From the NCBI GenBank assembly GCA_030142905.1, contig JASJOG010000026.1, positions 1,135,501 to 1,199,500 on the forward strand: a stretch of DNA of 64,000 bases, given 5' to 3'. Shown piece by piece: positions 35,109 to 47,100 of this stretch. Positions within the stretch are counted from its first letter, which is position 1. Each line of letters opens with the position of its first letter. The stretch comes from Heliopora coerulea. Lineage: Eukaryota; Cnidaria; Anthozoa; Scleralcyonacea; Helioporidae. A program made the position numbers and the translations under genes. The notes below the pieces were generated by a model. That model had not been told where the DNA came from, ran no database searches, and saw only the letters and a program-made list of their open reading frames with translations.

Positions 35109-38100
35109 ATGCAGAACCCCTTCAAGAAGGCAAGTGGAGGTTTTGGAGTTCCTGGTAGTGGAGGAAATCCAGATGCTAATGACATCCTGACGGGATACCG
35201 CCAAAACACCGAATCACTGACTTCTTTCAGCCAGCGTCCACAAACATTTGATGTTTACGTCGGTAGGATTCCTCAAGAATGGCCTGAGGTTTGTTACTGA
35301 TTGTTTATTTCAAGCATCAGCTGAATTTTGCTCCGTCAGTAGATTGGAGTAGTAAAAGAGAAACTATTTTCAGTGTGATGTTTTCAATGCGTTGAAATGT
35401 ATTAACCAGATCTGAGCCCTGCATAGCTCAACCCAACTCAACCTAACCCAAGAGGGATTAGGTTAGGTAAGATCATAATCGCCACAGGGCGTGGTGGGAG
35501 TTACGACATGAGTTTTCCGACTGTTTGGGTGTGTGTGATGCCTCTTAGCCAGACTGTAAAGTTACCTGTGTAAGGAGAAAGTCTCACATGCATATGATCT
35601 AAAAATAAAACACTGTGTAGAAAGTGTTAAGGTAAAATGTTCAATGGTTGGTAACTGCTGTGACTGATCTCAAAGGATTCCAAATTCATGTCATGGCAGT
35701 TACCAACCATTGAACTTTTTATCTTACATGCTTGTTCAGGATTGAGCTGTAATGATGCATGGTGCATCAGAGATCAGTCTGCACCTCCCTCTGCATAACC
35801 ATATATAATTTGCCTGAAATAAACTTCATATAATAGCATAAATCAGTCTTGGTACCTCTTGGAATCAAGTATTTCACACCATAGAACTGGTTTATGGTGC
35901 TGCATAGAATGCAGGTTTGTCACTGTATAGATTTGTTGCTAGTGACTGGAAATTTGAAAAACTGTGCAACACAATTAAGACTAAACTTACAGCTGACAAA
36001 AGCCCATTCTTCACTAGTAGGTGCTATATGCTTGCACCTCTACAGCAACAGTTGTTAAGCCCTTAAGACCTCACTGCAGATCACCTATTTACCTGCAGCT
36101 TAACGTTTTTAATTGTTAAATCCTCAATGGACAAAACAAACATTGTTCTGGCCTTGTAGCTAGTAACAAATGTAAATAGATGATTTGAAATGTGACAGTA
36201 ACAGAAATAAGAAGACTGTACATTTGTCAGCAATTTATAGATTTTAAAATTGCATACTCCTGTATCAAGCATAAAATTGAGCTTGGTCTGAAGAAATCAC
36301 ATCAAAAATGGTTTTCAACCTGTCTTAAAGTAAAGACTATTTAAAAGGAACTTACAGAAATAGATATGTTGTCTGAGCAGATCACCTTGTCTACTGATAT
36401 AAGGATTCATTTAAGTTGCAGTTTAGCTTGTAAATTTTGGATATTTTATTTTGGGTACACTAAACTACAGTTGCCCTGATTTTGAAATTTATTTTAGGAC
36501 AAAATGTGGAATATATTTTTACCTTATGGGGAGATTAAATCTCTTCAAGTAAAAGGTAGCCCAGATTTTAAAAACGGAAAGAAAATAGCGTAAGTATTAT
36601 GATTTTTTTTTTAATTTTATCTTCTGAATGACACTAGTGATCCATTTGAAAAGGAAATTTAGTGGATAAGAGTTAAGTTTGTCTAATTTCTCCAGTTTAA
36701 GTATCCAGGTTTTGTATCACTGGCTTCTGTGCATGTGATAATATTATATAAAAATATCAATGTGTTTTAATTGAATTAAATATCTTTAAAGTTCTTTTAA
36801 AATAGTATTTGGTTCATTGTATATTTTTTCTCATAGGTTTGTGAGGTATTCAAGAGAAGAGGATGCAAGGAAAGCAGTTGAGGCTCTCAGTTGGAATGCT
36901 GTTGGAAATACATTTTTACAAGTATATAATGCTGCTCAAGGAGTAGATTTAGAGTTTTTTAAACATTTTAACATTTTGACTTTTACTAGTACTGCTTGTT
37001 GCATGAGATTAGTGGATTGTGACACAGTTTACTTGGTCATACTGTGTCCCACTAGAAATATTACTCCACTAGTTAATAGCTGAACTGGCTGTTAGTAAGG
37101 GCAATATTTATATATGTAGCAATGTGCTCTATAAGCAAAATTATACACAGCAAATGGCACAACTGAGGGATTCTACACATTTACTGCCATGTAATTGAAA
37201 TCTTGATACACGGTCACTTTACACAATGACAGTGAATTGACAGTGATGGTTTTAGTGATTAGAATCTCTATGGAAAAACTCAATAATGGTTCTCATTTTT
37301 ATAACCTACAATGGGCATCAATACCTGATGAATTTCTGGCTTTATTCTATAACTGTCTCCCAAATTTCCATTTTTTCCCACTGCTGGTCTGCTCATGGTT
37401 GTTTTTACAGTTGTACTGTTAAAGAGTGTCTAACTCATCAGATCACATGAAGGTCACCCCTGGAATCTTTATTGTGAAATCTCTGGGGTTTAGCCAGAAA
37501 TAACATTCCAGAAAGATATGTCAAAAGTGAATGGATTATCAAAACAGATTTTAACTTGTTAATCCATAAATGTCTTGTTCTGCTGAGTAAAACCATTTTA
37601 CATGACTCAAAGTAAAAACCATGTCAGGGGCAAAAGCACTTGTCATGAAAACTTATAATTTAGCTTCTTTTTTGTTTCTTTTTGGTACATGTATTTAGGT
37701 TAATATGGCCCAAAGAGGGAAAAACAAAGACAGGTTGGTTTCAGAAATCCCCAAATCTACCTTACAGTGCAATTGATGAGAACATAAGCATGTGCCTTCT
37801 TTACCCTTTAACACCTGAAATGAGGGGAAAAAACCAAAAACAATGGGAGAAGAAAGGACAAAAGAGAAAATCAGGCATTGAAGGGTTAAAGTTACCTCGT
37901 GTTAATTTTCTAGTCAGTTAAAAAGCTAAATTTGAACAACTTTTATGTTTCCAAATCACATATTTTATTTCTTCATTTCAAAATGATCAGCTTACGTAAT
38001 ACTGGTATGATTGTCCATGTTATTTCTTAGCTATAAAAATATGTATATATATATATATATATATACCTGCAAAACCCAAACCAGACAAAAATTACCAAAA

Positions 38101-41100
38101 GTGTGATTTTGATGTAGGCTAGGGCAGTTCTTGGAAAAAACTGAAACTGAAAAACTGTCAAGAAAACTTGAAAAATACCAGAAAACCAGTTTTTTAAAAT
38201 GCCATTTCTGCATTTCAGTTTTATGTGAGCTGTCCCATGAATAGTTTGACTAATGTGGATTTATATTTCTGTCAGTCAACAAACAATCAACATAAACAAC
38301 AGGCTAGCACTAATTTGAAAACAAATAAAACTGTTTCAATTTTCCAAAAATAATCTTAAAAATGTATTTGAAAATTGAGACAATTTTAATTTCAATATTA
38401 AAGTATGACATTCAAGTAATTTTTGTGCAGACTAAGACACAGAGGTGGCTATGGATGATGGTGTGTATGTGATTCAAGAGCTGTTTGCGGATTTGAGATT
38501 AGCGGTGTTTGTGCCTTTTTTCCCTTGATTTTTGTATTTTTTCCAGTTTCTCATATTTTTTCTGGTTTTTCAGTTTTCAATGTTTGGCGAAACCAAAAAA
38601 CCGGTTTTGAAAAAAACCCAAATTTTTTTGGTATACTGAAAAACTGCCCTAACCTATTTGGATGTTGATGCATTAACTGCAAAATTTTATTCATCTGTCT
38701 TCTTTCAAGGCAGAACAATATAGACCTTGGCCAAGGGAGAAAATCCTATACAGACTTTAAAAAGAACTCTTCAAATATGACTGGAGTTTATCAAAAGAAT
38801 GAAAGAAGTAATTGGTCTCCTGACAAGCGAGGAAAGCCAAGACAGTTTGCTAAAGTGCAAGACCCTGAATATGGTGGTGGCTATGGTTATATGTCAAATC
38901 CTGGTACCAAACAAAGTGTGTGGAATCCAGGTTTAAATAGCATGAGAAATCAAGTCAGCCAAGGTCTGTCTGCTGGCATGTACGGTAATGAGAGAAAAGA
39001 CTGGAACTACAATACTGGCAAACAGAACAGAGTGATTCTTCGAGAGGTGAGATAAAATGATGTTTGGTGAATTACTGTCATTATAGAAAAACCAAGTGAT
39101 CAAGTACGAGTAGTTGTTACAGTTAGGGTTTATTTAATTTTGCTTTTGAAACCTTTGGTATAGAGGTGTACTTATCATTTAGGGAAAGTAGGGGACCCAC
39201 TGCAGGTGCACAATCAGGAATTTTGAAGGGTGGGAGTTGGGTGGTCGTGTCAAGGTGCTGTCAGGGTGATTTTGATCATTTTGAGTGGAGTAGATATACA
39301 ATGCTTTGGGATGTGATAGCAAAAAGCAGTCACTAATATAACACTGATAGGATTTCCCATGAAAAAGGCAGGGATTGCAACCCCCCCAATGCTCCCCCCC
39401 TGTATTTAAGCCCCTATACTGTCACTCCATCATACTGGTAGTAAATAGGATTGGCTCTAGCTACCTTCACATGCACACAACTGTCACCCTGTGTACTGTT
39501 TTTGGATTTCTTGCAGTACAATCAGTGAATAAAATAAGCAAGCTTGATGAACCATACATGCTAAAGTAGGTTTTTGTACATGTAACTTCGGTGTGCATTT
39601 TATTTACTCTGAAAAAGACAACCAATTTATGTCTCCAACAAGCAAGCTGGTTTCAAGACTTCCTGTGCCAGTTTGTAGCTGCCTTTTGTCATAATGAATT
39701 TCAAAGTTACAGTCCTCAAGTTGTTACATATGGTTTTCATGCTTTTATGACAATATTTTACCATATCTACAATAACTATTGCTGCTGTCCTTCTGTGTAG
39801 CTCATCATCACATGTTCATTCACAATTGTGACAAAAAAAAGATCATCTGAAAATTATGTCAGAGCCAAATTTTTATGAAAAAGATTACCTTTTCATAAAG
39901 CTACCAGTAAGCATAATTTTGATTGCAAGTTTGGAACCTGCTCTGTATACTGGTAACATGTAACTGTTACAAATTGTCATCTCAAGTTGATTTAGGTGAA
40001 ATCAAAAATTTACTCAAAGGAACCAGGGTTATTTTATTAATCTAAACAGATACATGTAATGCATTGTATATTTGGATTGACTTTCATCCAGTTTTTTCAG
40101 GAAGAAATTAGTTAACAGAGGTTTATCATTTTTGCTCACTTGTTTTGGCTATTCCAATTTTAACCCATTAAGGGGCATGGGAGGTCTTTAGTACTTCACT
40201 CTGGCTGACACTGGATGATTTTACTTGTCAAAAGGGTGAGTCCTGCACCTAAATGAGTTGACAGGCATCTCCTTAATTAACCCTTTTACTGCCCATATAT
40301 CTCTTTCACATATCTCTGAACATAATAAGCAAAGTGCCTGATTTAAAATGCTTTTCATAGGAAGTTGTGCTGGTAACTGAGGTGGAATCCTGTGTGACAT
40401 TTTGGGGACAGGTAGGTAGAAATTACAGCCTTTGAATTATGGGTGGATGTTGCAATTTAATTCTGATTGTCAAAGTGACTCATTCTCACTTATGGTTGAG
40501 TTTTACGAAATTTTGTGGTTATCCAAAGCAGTCAAAAATTGTTGACAATTATCAAAAAGAAGTTGCATGTTTCCATAATTACATTGTGACATAATAGGCT
40601 TTTTACAAAATTACTGTGCACTAAATCTCAAACTTCACCCTGTAAAGTTCAGTTTAACTGTACAATATCAGAAATAATTACCCCTTTAGATGTGGCTCAT
40701 TATTATTTGTGTCAGGTTGGTGTGTCAAGTGTTGCCCGAAGTCTGGCTGAGTCAAGCGAAGAGCTCCAACATTATTGCCCATCTGGTCCAAAAGTTGGCA
40801 AAGCAGCTCAGCAGAATAAGGTTTGCAGTCATTGTATTTTACTAGTGTCAATTTAGTAAACCTAGTAAAGTGAGAGCACCCTGATGGGAGTGATGCAGAT
40901 ATACATATACTGTACTTGCTGATGAGATGATGAATCTCTATATTACCGTATTTATTTGTTCACTTAAAACATTTTAATGTGATAAAATTGGATACTATTT
41001 ATAGTATACCACAGCAAAACGCTGATGTGGTCGTGTATCCTAGCTAACTATTTAACTATTTAAACCAAAAACCTATCACATATACAATTAAAACAACAAT

Positions 41101-44100
41101 GGTAATAGAACTTCCACAATATCTACTTAAATTATTTATACGTAATTTGGTTCATTATTATTGATATAAGTTACGAAGTCAATGGCTGCTACGTTACACG
41201 TTTTAAGATATTTCTGAAATGACATTTGATTTCTTTAAGCCTTAACACTTTTTGAAATACTGTTCCACTAAAATCACTGCTCTGTTATGGTTATGTTTCT
41301 TACACGTGACTCTTGGCAGCATGGCTGTGGTCACTCAAAATTATGTCGTAACATTGTGCTTGAAAAACTATGTAATTCAAGAAAAAAAGAAAAGAACATA
41401 ACCCCTTTAGCCAATGAGACTTATCAACAGGCTTGCCATTTGACAAGACTAAGTTACTTACTATGGGTAAAAATAGAAGTATCTGTACTCACAAGTGGGG
41501 TGTTTATCTAGATTATTTTTACAGTTCATAACTTTTCTACCTTATTTTTCATTTTTCTTTCAATTTTTTTCAACTTTTTTTTTTCTTCAGGCAAATACTG
41601 CTATACACCTGTCAATTTTATCCTTCATACTTTTTCATTTATCTGTCTAGGTCTATGGTGGGTTATATCCACTGGACAAATTATGGTACAGGTGTACAGT
41701 TTTGGAATTTCTGCCACAGGCCATGGTAAGTTTGATGTAGTTACCAGGTAATCTGGGTTACGGACCTCCTCATGACGAACAGACATTTTCCAACCTGATT
41801 GCTAGGCTGAGGGTCTGCAGGTGTGTTCTTCCTGATAGAAATTAAATGACCTAAAACCCTTATGAATTCAAGAATTAAGAAGCTAAAATGCGGTATCCGT
41901 CCACAAGTATTTTTGATGTCTTTGTTACTAATCGTTTCCATACAAAAATATTAATTGTTCGTTAACGGTAGAAAATTGAACCCACACACACGGACTTTTT
42001 TAAGCCTTCTCACTTCTCACGTCTGTATTTTCTTTACATATAGGTAAAAGTGAAGTATGTCGATTATGGCAATGTGGAGACGATCAGTCAGGAGAACTTG
42101 GTTGAATTGCCTTCGTCATTGAGTAATCCCATGCCATTTGCCCACTTATACCAGCTGGCAGATTGTAGTTCTTGTGCGGAGCCTGCCTCAGCTGAGGAGA
42201 CGAATCCACTGGTAAGCCATCATGTTGACGCGATTAAAGCAACGTTTTGGTGAACTCTTTTCCGTCCGAGGACGTCTTCTGCAATGTTACTGTAGTCAAT
42301 CTCGGGCGACTTTTCTCCTCATGGAGGGGAACGCATCCTGCCTTGAAAAGGTTGTAACGCATGGAGATCATATGAAACTAGAGGGGGCATGAGGGCCGAA
42401 AATTGGGGTAAAATTGAACGTCGCCATTTTGAATAAGTTGGAGGGCAAATTGTTCTTCTCCAGGCCCTTTTCCTTCTGTTCGAGAACCTGGAGGTCGAAC
42501 AACTGATGTTTAGGAAATTGTTTCGTGTTTGTTTTCATTAACTTCATTGCAGAAAAACTGCTATTCTGGGTATTACTTATCTTCCAGGCATGTTTGTTTT
42601 GCTTCCCAATTTATTCAATATGGCGGCAATCAATTTTTTTCCCCCCAGGTTGAGTGACATTTAGTCACAATGTTGTCCTTTCTTGGTGATATATGATCTC
42701 TATGTTGTGACCTACATTTATCATATGAGTGAACTTATTCATCGTTCCGCACGCAAAATTTCGCATGCCGATTGGTTGGCGAACGGTCCGACATTTTACG
42801 ATATTGGACCGGTCCAGGACGATTTTTATTCCGGACCAGTGGAGTTTAGGCGGGAAAATCTTCCAGCTGATTATAATGAAATTTGAGAAGGATTAGGAAT
42901 CTAAATTGAGAAATTTTGGATAATTAAACGCACTGGAACACAAGTGCTGCTTTTATTTAAAGCTAATTGTATAAATGTACGATAAATGAATGTTTAATTG
43001 GTGGAAACACGAAGCCAAACGAACAAGTTTCCAGGTAAGGTGAACAGCAACATCCGTTGTCGAAAACCCAGTTAAAATTGTGAAAGAAAACCAAACCAAA
43101 AAGCCATACAATAAATTCGTTATTAACTCCCATTACTCGGTCCGTATTGGAAAGTAGTTGCCTTCGAATTTTTCGCCTATATCTCGCTCCGTCGTCGCTC
43201 AGTCTGTGCGAAAATTCCAAGCATATACTTTCCGTACTCATCTCCTTTTCGGTTTATAAATATTTATTACTCTGGCTAATGCCTGATAATTCTGCTCGTC
43301 ATGGAGAGGTATCCTGCTTGAGCTGAATAGGGTTAATTTGGGTACATCTCTGACAATAAAATACTTTAAGCAAAACGGACCGTATAGTCTATTTGGTGGT
43401 TTTAGGGTTAAATGAAGCATAGCTGAAGCCAGTGCTTGGACTTAAGAGAAAATGTTGTTGGGGATTTCCGTCGTAGTTTAGAAGATAGCGGTGTATACGA
43501 GGTTACGTTTAAATTTTTTACAAAATAAATCGGCTCCGGAGTTGAACTGTCCACTTTTTGTAATAACACTGTCGGTTCGAAGCTGTTTTTTAATGTCTCT
43601 TGTGTGTTCATGAGTCAAAAATTGCTGGTGATCAGTGTTGGAAAAGGCATATACATTAGCCGATATTTCAGCCGATAAAGCTCGCTCGTAAATAGGGTTT
43701 GAAATTGTCACACCCGTAAATCAAATTATTGTCGCACAGTGTCTCCGTGGATGAAGAAAGTATTGATTTCTTGATTATTTCAGGCATTTCAACAGCTAAG
43801 GAATCTAATCAGTGGAAAACTGGTCACTGTGAAAGTGGTTTCTGAAGGATCTAATGGTAGGTCAGATGTTTACCAAATTATTTCTAGATTTTATTTCTAG
43901 AAATTATTTTCAAGACAGCCTAGCTAAAAATGGACAAGAAAACCAAACGAAAGTCATAATAATTTTGTTACTACTTTCGTTTGTATGGTTCGTTCTGGGA
44001 AGTACTTGCTTTCGGTTTTTCCGCACGTACCTCGCTCCTTCGTCACTCTATCTGTACAGTACGAACATCTCAGGCGAGTACTTTCCTGTACAGACCTCGC

Positions 44101-47100
44101 TGTCGCTTAATTAAATATTTAGTGTACTGAAAACAGTATGGTGAACCTAATGACCTTGTTAGGTGTCCGTGAAGTGGTTGTTGATCATCCTGGGGATTGT
44201 GGCAGGACCGTCAATGATGTCATGATAGCTGGTGGATGTGTTCAAAGACGTAAGGTATGGCATTGCTTCTTTTTACTTTAATGTCTGAATTGAAAAGTAG
44301 ATTATCAACATTCTGATTGGTTATATGACTTTTCTCTAACTACAATCTTGGACAAAACAGTTGAGACAATCTCCTAAAAATCAGGAGTTATCGTGATCTA
44401 GTTTACCGTTAACCTTCATTAACCATTTTTAGGACTTCGGGAACAATGAAACTGCAACAAACAAGGATTGAACAAGGAAACACAGGTTTCGCAGCTTTGC
44501 AAGCTTCAAAACTTGGATATTGTAACTTATATTGCCATTATTCAACAGATTTTGTCCAAGATTGTCGCCTGATGGGTGACTCATTCACAAGGTTGCCGTT
44601 TTCCGCCTTCAGCCGAATGTTGCCCGATTTTAGAAAAACTAAAAACACTCGCCTAGCGGCTTGTGCTTTTGACGCTTCTGTCACGTCTTGCAACATCTGC
44701 GTGTTTAGATCATAGCATCCAGACAGAGAAATCAATTTCGTATTCCTTTGTTATTAAAGTGTATAAGTCTGAGAAGTTTGGTGGTTAAAAGCAAAGTGGA
44801 CGACGCTATTCACTTGCTATTTCAACTCGGATGGCTTTCAGGTGTAACGCTTATTCATCCCTTGAGTATGAATTGTCCACAAGAAGCTAAGCAAATCCAG
44901 GTCGAAAATCACTTCTTTTTTCTTGCTTTTAAACCAGCGGAGTGATGGGGGAATAATTGAACGAAGCGTCGCGGAGAAACCACTGAACGGAGATCAGGGC
45001 AACGGCGAATCAAAAAACAGAAATGACGTAAAACAGGCGAACGAAAATCTGAAGAAAACAATTAAGGTATCTGTAAAACATAGACATAGGTCAGCGGCAA
45101 TCAGTCCCTTAACATGCCAGCTCTGACATCATGTGCATCCCACCTATTGGATCGAAGAATTTTAAGAACTTAATTTGCTGATGAAACTCTTTACTGTTTA
45201 GTATAGAAACTGTAATTGACTTTGTTTTTGTTCGTAGTCCTTTTACTGTGTCTGCTACTGGTTATATAACTGTGGTTATTGCTGGTCTGCCGTAAATGAA
45301 GAGATCCATTGGTACTTCTGTGGTAATAGGTAGCTGTTGTCGTTGTTGTTCGTTTGTTGTGACAATTGTGGTTCTGTGGTGGTGGTGGTTGATCGTTGTG
45401 GTGGTTTTTGTTCGTTGTGGTGGTTTTTGTTCGTTGTGGTGGTTTTTGTTCGTTGTGGTTGTGGTTACTTTGGATGAAGTCGGTAGTAGATGTTGGTCGC
45501 TGTGGTTGTTGTTGTGGTTATTGTTGTTGTTATTGCAGTTGTTTTTTGTCGCTGTTATTCTTGTTTGTATTGGTGGTGGTGGTGGTGGCGGTGGTGGTGG
45601 CGGTGGTTGAGATTTTCAAATTTCTGGTCTTCTTCTCAGTTCCAGAGTGAAACCATATGTAATTTGAACAAACTGTTTGAAGCGGTCAAGCAACAAAATG
45701 ACGAACTAAACCTTGAATTAAACCAAGCCTTCAACCACAAGGTCAGTAACCTCTCTTCAAACCCTAGTCGAGCTAGGGAGAAGTTTTCTAACGAAACCCT
45801 AAACCTAATCCTAGTTCTAATCCAAAACTCTAAGGGCCCGTTTACTCGACACAACTGTCGTATACCATTGTTCAGTCTGATGTATCCGATCAACTCTCTA
45901 GAGTCTTACGAACGAATTACTGCATTAGTGAGCCAATCGAAAACAGGACTTGTGTCTTTGAGACAACATTTCATACCCCAGGAAGAACAGTCGTATAAGA
46001 CAATTGTACCAGGTAAATTGGCCGTAAGATCTCACTGACGTACTGCTGAAGGACCACTCAAAGCTCCCCTTTTAAGAGATAACGCTTCGCCATACAATAA
46101 GCTGCTAAGGGACAAACGTTTACCAAAATTTAGCATACGGACGTTAGGTTTTTACCCAAATGTTGTCGTCAACTTTTTCATGGAAGTTTATCGCTCCTTC
46201 AGGTGAGATCGGTTTTGTCAACTGTGGCAGACTTGAATAAGAACAGGTAGAGTATGGACCCTTGTTCTTGTTTCAGCATAGACTGACCAACCTTCAATAC
46301 CATTCAGGTGTTCTAATCCGATACTCTCATGCCATTGTGCTTAGCTAATCATTCATGTAATTTAAGGGAAAACTCAGTGTTAGACCATGAAAGAACCAAG
46401 GTCATAGATGATGGAATTGTTCTCGTTACCGACATTGCAAACCGTCTCACCTTGGAGAATGTTGAGACGTTCAGCAAGGTAAAGAATTCTTGGTTCTCTC
46501 GTGAGAGTTTGATGTAACTTTTTATCCTCCCAGCCATCATATTCAAGTTATTTTGGTGAATTTTTTGTTTGTATAAAAAGAAACTTGTTGATTAATTTCC
46601 TTTTTCTTTTTACTTCAGGTTTGCTTTTCGTCTGATGCCTTAAGACGTGCCCAAGATTCAATCACAAGTTGCGAAGATAAGGTGAGAAATTAAGTCGTCC
46701 AGGAAACTACGGTTGTGCACGAGAGTGCGTAACGGGGAAGATATGAAATCTTAGACATGGATCGGTTTGCCTCTCTGAAAATGTTTCCCGAAGGAACTTT
46801 GTTCTGTTTCTTACCTTTTGGGCAAGTTGATGTCACCTGGGCCTGGTTGTTCAAAGAACGATTACCACTTAACCTGTTGTTTTGGTTTCGTTTATTTTGG
46901 TTGAAATATCTAGTCCAGATTTCACCTGTGAAAATCTATTTGTATACACCCAAAATCTGTTAAAGAAAATTCCAACTTTTCTCATCAGCATGATCGGAAA
47001 GTTGTCCACAAAATTTTCGCTAATCCTGGATTAAGCTAATCGCCTTTTGAACAACTGGGGGGCCGTGGTGATACTAGCATGGCGCTCTGAGGACCTGTAT

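Noticed and set aside
45296..45650. Val/Trp/Cys-rich open frames
   Set aside because: Produced by TGG/GTT repeats; only the segment from 45640 onward is coding.
46378..46478. Alternative acceptors for the STK31 exon ending at 46478
   Set aside because: Starts at 46345, 46378 or 46384 break the phase; the pair of exons 46203-46246 and 46367-46478 keeps the frame and matches the family in length.
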